Assembly (NCBI GenBank): GCA_000768855.1
Contig: JRAN01000032.1
Location: 1-64,000, forward strand
Reading direction: 5' to 3'
From: Porphyromonadaceae bacterium COT-184 OH4590
GTDB taxonomy: Bacteria > Bacteroidota > Bacteroidia > Bacteroidales > Paludibacteraceae
Length of the DNA: 64,000 bases
The stretch's first letter is position 1; each line of letters opens with the position of its first letter. A program made the position numbers and the translations under genes. Below, piece after piece: positions 54,118 through 64,000 of the stretch. The notes beneath the pieces are model-generated. The model was not told the DNA's origin and searched no databases. It saw only the letters and a program-made list of their open reading frames with translations.

Positions 54118-55989
54118 TTAAAAAACAGCTTCGAATGGATTTCGGTTTTCGACTGCCGATATTTTGGCTGTTGCTGTGTGTTTGGCGCCTGCCGAGTCGA
54201 TAAATTCGCGTGAGATATCCACTATCATTTCATGGCGAAAATACATACGAAGACGCCCCTTATCGGTAACATCGGCTATATGCGAGACTTCAATATTCTC
54301 CTCTTCGCAATATTTTACAAACTTCTCCATATTATTGCATTCGATTACCACTGCCATACGTTCCTGACTCTCGGATATAGCAAGCTCCGTGCCCGACAAT
54401 CCCGAATACTTGGTCTTGATGCGATCCAAATATATGTCGAGTCCATCAGCAAGTTCGCCAATAGCTACACACACACCGCCAGCTCCAAAGTCGTTAGATT
54501 TTTTTATAAGGCGTGTAACTTCCCCACGACGGAAGAGCCGTTCGAGTTTACGCTCCTCAGGGGCATTCCCCTTCTGCACCTCACTACTGCAGAGTTCAAG
54601 ACTATCAGTTGTGTGTTCTTTCGATGAACCTGTGGCGCCGCCTATACCATCGCGTCCGGTACGCCCTCCGAACATCATTACCACATCTCCGGCTTGTGGA
54701 GTATCGCGATGTACATTATCTGCCTTTACCGCACCAACGACCGCACCTACCTCGAGGCGTTTGGCAACATAGTTGTCGTGATATATCTCGCGAACAAAGG
54801 TGGTAGCAAGTCCTATTTGGTTACCATACGAAGAATAGCCGTGAGCCGCTTTGGTTGATATTATCTTTTGCGGCAATTTACCTTGCATAGTTTCGTAAAC
54901 AGGCTGATATATATTGCCTGCTCCGGTAACTCTCATAGCCTGATACACATAGCTACGTCCCGACAGTGGGTCGCGAATAGCTCCGCCAAGGCAGGTAGAG
55001 GCACCACCAAAAGGCTCTATCTCGGTAGGGTGGTTATGTGTCTCATTTTTGAATTGCAACAACCACTTTTCGATCTGCCCATCCACATCTACATCGACAA
55101 AAATCGAACAGGCATTGTTTTCCTCACTCTGCTCCAAATCGTCAAGGTATCCGTGCTTTCTAAGATATTTGGCACCAATTGTGGCAATATCCATAAGGCA
55201 AACATCTTTATGTTCGCGTTTGAGGTCATTACGAATGGATTGGTACAAATCGAGAGACTGGCTTATACTACGGGCAACAAAGCTATCTTCTATCTCTATA
55301 TTTTCGAGTGATGTATTAAATGTAGTGTGTCGGCAGTGATCGCTCCAATAAGTGTCGAGTATCTTTAATTCTGTTTCGTAAGGATTACGATTCTCCTTTC
55401 TGAAATAAGTTACTACTTCTCTAAGGTCGTCAGCATTCATTGCCAAAGAGTTAGCCCTGCAATAATCGGCAAGTTCACTATCTTTGATATCGATAAAGCC
55501 TTCGAGTACCGGCACATGCTCGGCTACAGGGTGGTCAAATGTCTCCAAAACGGATATATCTTTGATACGGCTCTCAATGGGATTGATGAAATATTTTTTT
55601 ACCTTCTCCATATCATCAGCCGAAAAGTTGTCGTCAAAAATCAGTATCTTACCGCTTTTTATAGTAATATCTGCCTTAGGATCGATGAGGCGCACACAAT
55701 CTTCGGCGGAGCTTGCCCTTTGGTCGAACTGACCGGGCAGAAACTCAACAGCCAAATATGGTTTATTGCCAAACTCAAACTCGGTAGTAACCCTATCGGT
55801 AACAATTTCGCCAAAAACAGAATATAGACATTTGTCGAGCAATTCGGGGCTAAAACCAAACAGGTCGTACACGTTTATCAGTCGCAAATTACACAGATTG
55901 AATCCAAGGTTTGAGTTCAACTCATTTTGCAACTCCTCTGCCTCAACTCTAAAATCAGCTTTTTTCTCTACAAAAACACGATAATTCAT
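54118..55989 (-). pseudogene. purL: Half-length phosphoribosylformylglycinamidine synthase (PurL N-terminal half)
   Basis: The 623-residue frame starts correctly with a PurS-like N-domain, then the linker and first AIRS-type ATP-binding half (DTYWSDHCRHTTF, NETHNHPTEIEPFGGA, GRTGRDGIGGATGSS). It ends with a clean stop after NRNPFEAVF. The large PurL of Bacteroidota is about 1230 residues, with a second AIRS half and a C-terminal glutaminase domain. Neither is found downstream: the next gene, an O-methyltransferase, starts 98 nt later. Either the gene is truncated and inactive, or the other half is encoded elsewhere. Confidence 0.7.
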
Positions 55990-56044
55990 ATATATTTATA
56001 TTATACAATATTTTTTATAACTCTAAATAATAAATAAGTTCTTA

Positions 56045-58372
56045 TTACTCACACCCTTCGTTTGGATTGAACCACTCGGGGATATTGAATCTTGCAGCAG
56101 GATTGTAGCCTAATGACTTATCTTCCAACACTTTTTTCATATACAGAGCCCATATAGGCAATGCCATATTAGCCCCTTGTCCTTCAGCCATACTTGCAAA
56201 GTGTATTTGACGGTCTTCCCAACCAACCCAAACACCACTCACCAATTCGGGTGTATATCCAATAAACCAACCGTCTGAGTTGTCGTTGGTGGTACCTGTT
56301 TTGCCTGCGGCGGGGGCATTTACTCCATACTTATAACGTACACGCGAACCGGTACCGCCATCTACCACTGCCTGCATCATATTTATCATTTTGTATGCGG
56401 TTTTCTCGTTGATTACCTCAGTGGTATTGGTGGTAAAATTGGCTATTATATTGCCCTTATTGTCCGTGATACGTGTAACGAATATCGGCGTTACCCTTAT
56501 ACCTTTGTTTGGGAATGTCGTGTAAGCACTTACCATTTCGGATACCGATACCTCATTTGGTCCCAAGCAGAGCGATACCACAGGCGGTATATATCCCGAT
56601 ATTCCGAACGAACGCATCAACTTTACCAGTTGTTCGGGGGCGAGCATATTCATCAATGTTGCTGAGCCCCAGTTGTTAGAGTTTTGGAGCATCCAACGCA
56701 GAGTAACTTCTTCGTTCAAGCGTGCCTTTGAACCATTACGAGGAGTGAAGGGTTTGCCATTGGCATCTATAAGAGTAATAGGCTGATTAATAACCTTATC
56801 ACAAGGAAACATACCTTCCTCCATTGCCAAAGTGTAGACAAATGGCTTAACCGTAGAGCCAACCTGTCGTCTGCCCTGTGTAGTCATATCGTATTTGAAG
56901 TAGCTAAAGTCGGGACCTCCCACATAAGCACGCACATATCCATTAGCAGGCTCCATACTCATAAAGCCTACGCGAGCAAAACTTTTTGCCCACAGTATAG
57001 AGTCTTTGGGCGACATAACGGTATCAATCTCGCCTCGCCACGAAAATATCTTCATATCAACAGGCACTTCGAACTCCTTCAATATGTTATCTTTGCTCAT
57101 ACCACCTGCTTTCATTGTACGGTATCGTTCACTTTGCAATATCGATCTTTCTATAAAATTATTTATATCTTTTTGAGTAAATTCGGAGGGGAAAATACCA
57201 TTTTTACGTTTTTTCTTCTCTTTGAAGAAATCATCTTGCATGCCTGTAAGCCACTCGCGTACAACGATTTCGGCATAAGATTGCATACGACTATCAATAG
57301 TTGTATATATTTTCAATCCGTCGTGATACAGATCATACTTAGAGCCATCCGATTTCGGGTTTTTCTCGATAAAGCCATATAGCGGGTCGGTCTCCCACGC
57401 AAGCGAATCCAGATAATACTGACCATAAGGTTTTAGCTGCCAATCGGCATAATTGGAAGTTTTTGGCTTTTTTGCATTAAGTCTTGTACGGAGATATTCA
57501 CGCATATATGGGGCAAGTCCTTGGTCGTGTCCTACAGAGTGGTAGTCAAGTTCGACAGGCAACTTCTTATATTCTTCGGCTTCTATTTTGGTAATGAACT
57601 TATATTTAGCCATTTGATCGATAACAGTATTACGACGATTAAGAGCACGCTGACGGGTCTGCTCACGACGACTTGCAGGATTGTATAAAGATGGATTTTT
57701 ACACATTCCCACCAACATAGCAGCCTGAGGTACAGTTAATTTATCAGGAGTGGTATTGAAATATACCCGTGATGCGGTTTTGATACCAACAGCATTATTT
57801 AAGAAATCAAATTTATTGAAATACAATGATATAATTTCCTCTTTGGTAAATAGTTTTTCTAGCCTGATGGCTATAACCCATTCGTTGAGTTTCTGAGGAA
57901 TACGTTTGAAAATATTTCCTGCTCGTTGAGTATAAAGGAGTTTAGCCGTCTGTTGGCTGATGGTAGATGCACCGCCACCTCCACCGAATGATAGTACAGC
58001 TCTCATAAGCGCCTTACCATCTATTCCCGAATGTTTATAAAATCTTATATCTTCGGTTGCAAGCAGAGCATTTATAAGATTAGGCGAAAGTTCGTCGTAG
58101 GTAGTCTTCATACGATTATCTTTGCCGGTGTAGAATGTACCAAGTATTTTATTATCAGATGAGTATATCTCTGTGGCGAGTTTGTTTTTGGGGTTTTCCA
58201 ACTCTTCCAAAGGAGGCACATAGCCTATCCAACCTATTGAGATAAGCACAAATATTAAAGCTATAAATAAGACAACTCCACCCAGTACTCCCCAAAACCA
58301 TTTTAGGAATAACTTTTTGGTGCTACTGTCGATTGTCGTTTTAGATGTCTTATTATTACTATTATTTTTCAT
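56045..58372 (-). CDS. mrcA: Class A penicillin-binding protein 1A
   Basis: This 775-residue bifunctional cell-wall synthase has one N-terminal membrane helix. The GT51 glycosyltransferase domain follows, with ATEDIRFYKHSGID (catalytic Glu) and GGASTISQQTAKLL. The transpeptidase domain has STVK, SNN and KTGTT motifs (about residues 495-700). The ATG at 58372 is chosen because the preceding in-frame residues from 58549 are not family-like. TAATTTTG at 58403-58410 (minus strand) is a possible -7 box. Confidence 0.94.
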   Translation of the reverse strand: MKNNSNNKTSKTTIDSSTKKLFLKWFWGVLGGVVLFIALIFVLISIGWIGYVPPLEELENPKNKLATEIYSSDNKILGTFYTGKDNRMKTTYDELSPNLINALLATEDIRFYKHSGIDGKALMRAVLSFGGGGGASTISQQTAKLLYTQRAGNIFKRIPQKLNEWVIAIRLEKLFTKEEIISLYFNKFDFLNNAVGIKTASRVYFNTTPDKLTVPQAAMLVGMCKNPSLYNPASRREQTRQRALNRRNTVIDQMAKYKFITKIEAEEYKKLPVELDYHSVGHDQGLAPYMREYLRTRLNAKKPKTSNYADWQLKPYGQYYLDSLAWETDPLYGFIEKNPKSDGSKYDLYHDGLKIYTTIDSRMQSYAEIVVREWLTGMQDDFFKEKKKRKNGIFPSEFTQKDINNFIERSILQSERYRTMKAGGMSKDNILKEFEVPVDMKIFSWRGEIDTVMSPKDSILWAKSFARVGFMSMEPANGYVRAYVGGPDFSYFKYDMTTQGRRQVGSTVKPFVYTLAMEEGMFPCDKVINQPITLIDANGKPFTPRNGSKARLNEEVTLRWMLQNSNNWGSATLMNMLAPEQLVKLMRSFGISGYIPPVVSLCLGPNEVSVSEMVSAYTTFPNKGIRVTPIFVTRITDNKGNIIANFTTNTTEVINEKTAYKMINMMQAVVDGGTGSRVRYKYGVNAPAAGKTGTTNDNSDGWFIGYTPELVSGVWVGWEDRQIHFASMAEGQGANMALPIWALYMKKVLEDKSLGYNPAARFNIPEWFNPNEGCE

Positions 58373-58708
58373 ATTCTTATCAAAAGTATGAGTTTTAATG
58401 TGCAAAATTACTACTTTTTTTGATTTCTTGTTTACAGATGCAAGTCGTTTATAATATTTTATCAAAACACAACTAATATCAACTTTATCTAAATACTTAA
58501 CAAATGAGGAATGTGATTCGGATAATAAACCATTCAAAATTAGTTCCATTAGGGACCTTATACTTTATTGTAGCAAAAAAACTTATTTTTAAAAAAAATA
58601 CTGCCAAAATTGCAGTTTCACGAACGATTAATGTATATGGCAAGATTTTTGCAGGTTTTGTTTTAGCTATTCATCAAATAAATAACAAATAAAATCAGTT
58701 ACACTACA

Positions 58709-59266
58709 ATGGATAACAAAGAAACCGAAGATATAAAACAGCAAGACGAAGCTTGCAATAATCAAACAGAAGAAAACAAAGACACTATAGCATCAAACGA
58801 ATGCGAAACCACAGAGGATAACCAAAACAGTTGGGAGCAAAAATATGCAACTCTCAACGATAGTTATGTGCGTCTTATGGCAGAATTCGACAATTACCGC
58901 AAGCGCACCCTTAAAGAGAAGTTAGAACTCATACAGAATGGCGGAGAGCGGGTAATATCAGACACATTGCCTATTGTGGATAATTTTGAACGTGCTTTGA
59001 GTAATATGGAATCGGCAACTGATGTAGATGCAATCAAACAGGGTGTAGAGCTTATTTATAACCAACTAATATCTATGCTCAAACAGCATGGAGTAAAAGC
59101 AATCGAAACCGAAAATCGGGATTTCGATACCGAATACCACGAGGCGATTACCACCATACCAGCTCCAACCGATGATGCAAAAGGCAAGATAGTTGACTGT
59201 ACTCTCAAGGGGTATATGCTAAATGAGAAGGTAATAAGACATTCAAAAGTAGTTGTAGGCGAATAA
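58709..59266 (+). CDS. grpE: Nucleotide exchange factor GrpE
   Basis: This 185-residue protein releases ADP from DnaK. An acidic, disordered N-terminus (residues 1-45) is followed by a long coiled coil (YVRLMAEFDNYRKRTLKEK) and a C-terminal beta domain with the GrpE signature around VVVGE. dnaJ follows after 20 nt. dnaK and a CIRCE operator are not seen, so heat-shock control must differ or lie elsewhere. Confidence 0.96.
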   Translation: MDNKETEDIKQQDEACNNQTEENKDTIASNECETTEDNQNSWEQKYATLNDSYVRLMAEFDNYRKRTLKEKLELIQNGGERVISDTLPIVDNFERALSNMESATDVDAIKQGVELIYNQLISMLKQHGVKAIETENRDFDTEYHEAITTIPAPTDDAKGKIVDCTLKGYMLNEKVIRHSKVVVGE

Positions 59267-59286
59267 TACAGTAATAAAACCGGCAT

Positions 59287-60468
59287 ATGGCAACAAAGAG
59301 AGATTACTACGAAGTTCTGGAGGTATCAAAGACTGCATCTGCAGAGGAGATAAAAAAAGCATATCGCAAAAAGGCAATAAAGTACCACCCCGACAAAAAC
59401 CCCGGAGACAAAGGTGCCGAAGAGAAATTTAAAGAGGCAGCCGAGGCTTACGAAGTATTGTCTGATCCACAAAAGCGTCAGCAATACGACCGTTTCGGAC
59501 ACTCTGCAATGGGAGGAGGCTCTGGCGGATTTAGCGGCGGAGGCATGTCTATGGACGACATTTTTGCCAACTTTGGCGATATATTCGGCGGACATTTTGG
59601 CAGTGCTTTTAGGGATTTTGCAAGCAGTTTTGGCGGAGGTGGATTTTACGATGGTTCGTCGTCTAATAGAAGGGCTACCTCAAAAGGTTCTACCCTTAGA
59701 GTGAAGGTAAATGTAAGTCTCCAAGAGGTAGCCTCCGGAGTAGAGAAGAAGATAAAGGTAAATAAGCTTGTAAGCTGCTCTCACTGTAATGGCAGCGGAG
59801 CCAAAGACGCCAATAGTATAAAGACCTGCTCTACCTGTAAAGGTAGTGGTGTGGTTACACACATTCAGCGTACCATACTTGGCTCTATGCAGACACAGTC
59901 TTATTGTCAGACGTGTGGAGGTACAGGTAAAATAATTACCGACAAATGCGAATATTGTAGCGGAGAAGGAGTAGTGCGTGCCGAAGAGATTATACCAATA
60001 AACATACCTGCCGGAATAGAGGACAATATGCAGTTCACTCTTAGAGGCAAGGGCAATGCGGCTCGTAATGGAGGCGTTCCGGGCGATTTGCTTGTACTGA
60101 TAGAAGAGGAAGAGCATCCCGAATTGATAAGAGACGGCAGCGACCTTATATATAATCTTTTACTTGATTTACCTACAGCTGTTTTGGGCGGTACAGTAGA
60201 GATACCTACAGTAGACAGTAAAGTGAAAGTAAAAATAGAGAAAGGCACTCAACCCAACAAGGTGCTAAGGCTTAGGAATAAAGGATTACCTCGTCTAAAT
60301 TCTTATGGTTCAGGAGACTTACTCGTAAATATTGGGATATATATACCTGAAACCCTTTCTGGTGAGGAGAAAAAAACATTTGAACAATTCAACCTCTCTC
60401 CAAACTTCAAGCCCAAAGAGAGCTCTACAAAAGGATTCTTCAATAGATTCAAACAAATGTTCGATTAG
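59287..60468 (+). CDS. dnaJ: Chaperone DnaJ
   Basis: This 393-residue co-chaperone stimulates DnaK. The J domain (residues 1-70) has the HPD motif in [12 protein letters not shown] Gly/Phe-rich linker follows, then four CxxCxGxG zinc repeats ([32 protein letters not shown]) and the C-terminal substrate-binding domains. It is second in the grpE-dnaJ operon and is followed by a terminator at 60491. Confidence 0.97.
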   Translation: MATKRDYYEVLEVSKTASAEEIKKAYRKKAIKYHPDKNPGDKGAEEKFKEAAEAYEVLSDPQKRQQYDRFGHSAMGGGSGGFSGGGMSMDDIFANFGDIFGGHFGSAFRDFASSFGGGGFYDGSSSNRRATSKGSTLRVKVNVSLQEVASGVEKKIKVNKLVSCSHCNGSGAKDANSIKTCSTCKGSGVVTHIQRTILGSMQTQSYCQTCGGTGKIITDKCEYCSGEGVVRAEEIIPINIPAGIEDNMQFTLRGKGNAARNGGVPGDLLVLIEEEEHPELIRDGSDLIYNLLLDLPTAVLGGTVEIPTVDSKVKVKIEKGTQPNKVLRLRNKGLPRLNSYGSGDLLVNIGIYIPETLSGEEKKTFEQFNLSPNFKPKESSTKGFFNRFKQMFD

Positions 60469-60490
60469 AACAATTTTTTATACAAATTAG

Positions 60491-60525
60491 AAAAGGGTGA
60501 TAGTTGGTACACTAACACCCTTTTT
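60491..60525 (+). terminator. Terminator of grpE-dnaJ
   Basis: AAAAGGGTG-x-TAGT pairs with ACTA-x-CACCCTTTT and runs into TTTTT. It lies 22 nt after the dnaJ stop. Confidence 0.82.
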
Positions 60526-60719
60526 AATATGGCAATAAGAAATATGTTTACAAGTACGCAAGCAATACACTTTTACAACATTTGCAAATTTGCTTTTCTG
60601 AAAATTTTTTCCATCAGACCAAAAAAATAAAATACTTATAATCAAAAAATAATCTTTATTTTAAGAAAATTTAACTATAAAATTATTTCAAAATCGTTTT
60701 CCATAATGATAAATTTATC

Positions 60720-60727
60720 TACCTTTG
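60720..60727 (+). promoter_or_regulatory. -7 box TACCTTTG of nrdDG
   Basis: A perfect TAnnTTTG match just upstream of the riboswitch. It would give a leader of about 380 nt before nrdD. Confidence 0.6.
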
Positions 60728-60744
60728 TCGGAGCATTTGGTTTT

Positions 60745-60945
60745 ACGTTTCTATATACATAGAGGCGTAAATTAAAAGGGAAAATCGTGAAATTCGATTA
60801 TAGTACCCGCTGCTGTGAGTTCTTTGTCTACCATAAATGTAGGCAATAGTTCAAACCATCAAAGCCACTGTTTTACAAAATATTAAACGACGGGAAGGCG
60901 GTTTGGGCAACAGAACAAGTCAGAAGACCTGCCTCAATGCAACAT
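60745..60945 (+). promoter_or_regulatory. Cobalamin (B12) riboswitch
   Basis: The conserved core segments of the cobalamin aptamer appear in order: AAAGGGAA (about 60776-60783), GTGAAATTCG (60787-60797 region), ACCCGCTGCTGTGAG (60804-60819), AAGCCACTG (60862-60870), CGGGAAGGCG (60891-60900) and the B12-box-type AGTCAGAAGACCTGCC (60918-60933). A U-rich run follows at about 60944. It sits between the nrdD promoter and the nrdD ATG. The match is from pattern recognition, but it is extensive and ordered. Confidence 0.9.
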
Positions 60946-61115
60946 TTTTTTGAATCTTTCGGGAATAAAAGAGCCAAAAATGATAAGAATATACCCTATT
61001 TCAATCATTTATTCGCAACAAAAAAACACTCTCTTATTTTCCCAATTTTTATTCAAAAAAAGAAAAAGATTTTTTTGTAACCATATAATAATTAATAATC
61101 AAATCAATAAACACT

Positions 61116-63233
61116 ATGGGAAATAAAGAGATTTATATCATCAAACGCGACGGCAAGTCGGTACCATTTTCGCTCGAAAAGATAAAGGCAGCTATTGCCA
61201 AGGCATTTCTATCAGTAGGCACATTTGCCACAGATGACGATTTTATCGCCATTTTGTCACGTATCCACGTGGCAAATGGTATGACTGTGGAAGAGATTCA
61301 AAATCAGGTAGAAGTAGCACTTATGGCAGAGAAATATTTTTCTGTGGCAAAGTCGTATATGCTCTATCGTCAGAAACACACTGAGACACGCGAAACACGC
61401 GACAAACTCGAATTTCTTATAAACTACTGTGATGCATCAAATGCCGCAACAGGCTCTAAATTCGATGCCAACGCTAATGTGGAGAAAAAAAATATTGCAA
61501 CACTCATTGGCGAACTACCCAAAAAGAACTTTATCAACCTTAACCGCAAGATGATAACAGACCGCATGAAAGAGATGTATGGCAAAGAGGTGGCTGACAA
61601 ATACATAGATCTGCTCAACTCTCATTTCATCTACAAAAATGATGAGACAAGTCTTGCCAACTATTGTGCAAGTATTACCATGTATCCTTGGTTACTCAAT
61701 GGCACTACTACCATTGGAGGTAATTCAACACCACCGACTAATCTCAAATCGTTTGCCGGCGGATTTGTCAATATGGTATTCATAGTATCCAGTATGTTGA
61801 GTGGAGCTTGTGCCACACCCGAATTTCTGATGTATATGGACTACTTTATCCGTCAAGAGTATGGAGACGATTATTATTTAGATATAGAAAGAACGGTCGA
61901 TTTGTCAAAACGTCAACGCTCACTCGACAAAGTAATATGTGACTTCTTCGAGCAGGTGGTTTACTCTATCAATCAACCAACCGGCGCACGCAATTTTCAA
62001 GCAGTATTCTGGAATATAGCTTATTACGACCGCCTATATTTTGAGAGTATTTTCGGTGAATTTGTATTTCCCGACGGAACACGTCCTATATGGGAGTCGC
62101 TCAGCTGGTTGCAAAAACGCTTTATGAAGTGGTTCAACCGCGAACGCACCAAAACAGTACTGACCTTCCCTGTGGAAACAATGGCGTTGCTATCGAAAGA
62201 TGGCGATGTTATCGACAAAGAGTATGCAGACTTTACAGCCGAAATGTATGCTGAAGGACACTCGTTTTTCACCTATATGAGTGACAATGCAGACTCGCTG
62301 TCGAGTTGTTGCCGTTTAAGAAACGAAATAACCGACAATGGATTCAGCTACACGCTTGGAGCCGGTGGTGTATCGACAGGGTCTAAGAGTGTACTTACTA
62401 TCAATATCAACCGTTGTGTACAGTATGCAAACCGCAATAACAAATCATATATGACTCTCCTTGAAGAGGTGGTTGACCTTGCACATAAGGCACAAACTGC
62501 CTATAACGAGAATCTAAAAGTATTGCAACAAAAAGGTATGCTACCTCTATTTGATGCCGGATACATTGACATTAAACGTCAATACCTTACTATCGGAGTA
62601 AATGGATTGGTAGAGGCTGCCGAGTCGTTGGGTATCGTTATCGATGACAACCCTCAGTATGTGGCATTTATACAAGAGGTGCTCGGATTGATAGAGCATT
62701 ACAACAAGAGATACAGGAGTAAAGAACTAATGTTCAACTGCGAGATGATACCTGCCGAAAATGTTGGTGTAAAACATGCAAAATGGGACAAAGAAGATGG
62801 TTACCATGTCCGTCGCGACTGCTACAATAGCTATTTCTATATTGTCGAAGATGATACGCTTAATGTAGTGGACAAATTCCGCTTACACGGTGAAAAGTAT
62901 ATCCGTAACCTAACAGGAGGCTCTGCCTTGCATGCTAACCTATCGGAACATCTATCGCAACCACAATATCGTCAATTGCTTCGAGTAGCGGCACGCGAGG
63001 GGTGCAACTACTTCACATTCAACATACCCAACACCGTATGCAACGACTGTGGCACGATAGACAAACGTTATTTGAAACGATGCCCCAAATGCGGCTCCGA
63101 AAATATCGACTATCTAACCCGAATCATCGGCTATATGAAGCGTATCAGCAACTTCTCGGCAGCCCGACAGGTAGAAGCAGCCAAACGCCACTACAACGTT
63201 TTAGAACCCGAAAAAGCCGAAACAGAATGCTGA
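61116..63233 (+). CDS. nrdD: Anaerobic (class III) ribonucleoside-triphosphate reductase
   Basis: This 705-residue glycyl-radical enzyme makes deoxynucleotides without oxygen or cobalamin. It has an N-terminal ATP-cone (IIKRDGKSVPFSLEKIK, residues 5-90), active-site Cys in SSCCRL and NYCASI segments, a C-terminal zinc site (CNDC, CPKC) and the radical-bearing Gly in RIIGYMKR. nrdG overlaps its end by seven bases. A cobalamin riboswitch precedes it, so it should be silenced when B12 is plentiful. Confidence 0.94.
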   Translation: MGNKEIYIIKRDGKSVPFSLEKIKAAIAKAFLSVGTFATDDDFIAILSRIHVANGMTVEEIQNQVEVALMAEKYFSVAKSYMLYRQKHTETRETRDKLEFLINYCDASNAATGSKFDANANVEKKNIATLIGELPKKNFINLNRKMITDRMKEMYGKEVADKYIDLLNSHFIYKNDETSLANYCASITMYPWLLNGTTTIGGNSTPPTNLKSFAGGFVNMVFIVSSMLSGACATPEFLMYMDYFIRQEYGDDYYLDIERTVDLSKRQRSLDKVICDFFEQVVYSINQPTGARNFQAVFWNIAYYDRLYFESIFGEFVFPDGTRPIWESLSWLQKRFMKWFNRERTKTVLTFPVETMALLSKDGDVIDKEYADFTAEMYAEGHSFFTYMSDNADSLSSCCRLRNEITDNGFSYTLGAGGVSTGSKSVLTININRCVQYANRNNKSYMTLLEEVVDLAHKAQTAYNENLKVLQQKGMLPLFDAGYIDIKRQYLTIGVNGLVEAAESLGIVIDDNPQYVAFIQEVLGLIEHYNKRYRSKELMFNCEMIPAENVGVKHAKWDKEDGYHVRRDCYNSYFYIVEDDTLNVVDKFRLHGEKYIRNLTGGSALHANLSEHLSQPQYRQLLRVAAREGCNYFTFNIPNTVCNDCGTIDKRYLKRCPKCGSENIDYLTRIIGYMKRISNFSAARQVEAAKRHYNVLEPEKAETEC

Positions 63234-63679
63234 AATACACCGACTACGATGTGGTTTTTCGCGAAGTACCCGATGAAGTAACGCTCGCCATCAACCTATC
63301 GAACTGTCCGCATCGCTGCCGTGGTTGCCACAGTCCACAGCTGCAACAAGACATAGGCGAGGAGCTCGATGAGAGGGCTCTAAGCCTTATCGTCGAACGT
63401 TACCTGACGGCTGTTACCTGTGTCTGCTTTATGGGAGGCGACGCCGACAGCCAAGCGGTAGGGTGCTTGGCTGATTTCGTAAAAAAGCGTTGGGGCGGGC
63501 AACTAAAGACAGCATGGTATTCGGGCAACAACGAGCTGTACAACAAAAGCCTGCTCAACAGTTTTGATTTTATAAAAATAGGTGAATACATAGAAACACT
63601 CGGCGGCTTAGACAAATCCACCACAAATCAGAGACTTTATAGAGTGGTTGGCGGAGATATGATTGAATGCAGGATGTAA
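63227..63679 (+). CDS. nrdG: Anaerobic ribonucleotide reductase activase
   Basis: This 150-residue radical SAM activase installs the glycyl radical on NrdD. The CxxxCxxC motif is in CPHRCRGCH. The ATG at 63227 overlaps the nrdD stop (ATGCTGA), so translation is coupled. A longer in-frame ORF from 63002 reads through the nrdD end and is rejected. It shares the riboswitch-controlled transcript with nrdD. Confidence 0.95.
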   Translation: MLKYTDYDVVFREVPDEVTLAINLSNCPHRCRGCHSPQLQQDIGEELDERALSLIVERYLTAVTCVCFMGGDADSQAVGCLADFVKKRWGGQLKTAWYSGNNELYNKSLLNSFDFIKIGEYIETLGGLDKSTTNQRLYRVVGGDMIECRM

Positions 63680-63888
63680 TAATGTAAACGCAGGAATTAA
63701 ACAAAATTAAGAGTTTTGAATGAGTATTCTTTCTTTTATTTTTAGAATACAATAAAATAACTACAAAGCAATAAATCGACTAAACAGACATAAAATAAAT
63801 ACATTTAGCAAAATTTCACTAATTTTGTTATAAATACTTATCAATACATAACAACAATATTTTTTGCATCACAATCGGGGATTTTGCT

Positions 63889-63896
63889 TATCTTTG
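63889..63896 (+). promoter_or_regulatory. -7 box TATCTTTG before the last partial gene
   Basis: A perfect TAnnTTTG match 43 nt before the ATG at 63940. The preceding bases 63680-63888 hold nothing else recognisable. Confidence 0.5.
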
Positions 63897-63939
63897 TGAG
63901 CAAGTCCTAAACAAACAATATTAGAGATTTAAAGTTTTT

Positions 63940-64000
63940 ATGGCTGTTGTATTATCTATTATATACTACATATTGCTTATACTGTATTTATATATGGTAG
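63940..64000 (+). CDS. Start of a membrane protein gene, cut by the window end
   Basis: An open frame begins at the ATG at 63940 and reads MAVVLSIIYYILLILYLYMV to the last base, a typical first transmembrane helix. A correctly placed -7 box lies upstream. The fragment resembles the start of several membrane enzymes (cardiolipin synthase is one possibility), but 20 residues do not allow an assignment. Confidence 0.4.
   Translation, partial: MAVVLSIIYYILLILYLYMV

Noticed and set aside
58504-58692. 62-residue plus-strand ORF
   Set aside because: It overlaps the upstream region of the PBP1A gene, has no promoter or family match, and its composition is random-like.
58550-58708. CIRCE heat-shock operator before grpE
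   Set aside because: No 9-bp inverted repeat of the CIRCE type was found.
63002-63226. N-terminal extension of NrdG
   Set aside because: It lies within the nrdD coding sequence in a different frame. The family start is at 63227.

Overview
The window is a chromosome segment of an anaerobic Bacteroidales bacterium (phylum Bacteroidota). The support is: low G+C; Bacteroidota promoter boxes (TAnnTTTG, sometimes with an upstream TTG) in front of many genes; no clear Shine-Dalgarno sites; a secreted protein with a type IX secretion C-terminal domain; HU-like, OmpP1-like and DUF4932 proteins of Bacteroidota type; a meso-diaminopimelate type MurE; and an oxygen-independent ribonucleotide reductase. 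No rRNA, intact transposase or CRISPR array is present.

Layout. 1-3.6 kb: a ribosomally synthesised, modified peptide (RiPP) operon on the minus strand (precursor, DUF4932 metallopeptidase-like protein, radical SAM/SPASM maturase). 3.8-8.2 kb: tcdA, bcp, murB, then mutL. 8.4-11.1 kb: a decayed gene, then murU and an AmgK-RapZ fusion for muramic acid recycling. 11.4-14.5 kb: bcd-etfB-etfA. 14.8-18.5 kb: ftsI-murE. 18.5-24.4 kb: envelope proteins, a regulator, nadB and an S41 protease. 24.5-28.6 kb: glnS, then an accessory stretch with a seven-repeat lipoprotein between hairpin repeats, an HU-like gene, a four-copy 22-bp array and a small ORF with a C10 tract. 28.7-35 kb: three exported proteins. 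35-44.4 kb: gdhA, two tRNAs, a fur-like/metal ATPase/nnr operon, tsf-rpsB, an integrase relic and map-infA. 44.6-48 kb: an M16 protease and a second, orphan RiPP precursor. 48.5-58.4 kb: fusA, pyrF, a truncated trmN6-like gene, a glycosyltransferase, ridA, an O-methyltransferase, a half-length purL and a class A PBP. 58.7-63.7 kb: grpE-dnaJ, then a cobalamin riboswitch in front of nrdD-nrdG.

How it fits together. Cell-wall synthesis and recycling recur (murB, murU, amgK-rapZ, ftsI, murE, PBP1A), but several blocks that are normally part of longer clusters stand alone (ftsI-murE, map-infA, rpsB-tsf, fusA), so the lineage seems to have reshuffled its gene order.

The best candidate for an undescribed system is the two-locus RiPP family. 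Two Cys-rich precursors 44 kb apart share a leader (KF-x-[VI]-IEEG ... GG) and a 5'-UTR motif (CTACACAGG), but only one has a maturase and a peptidase-like partner. Other points of interest are the B12 riboswitch on the B12-independent reductase, the half PurL, the truncated TrmN6 next to a class I PyrF, and the 22-bp TGACGT array.
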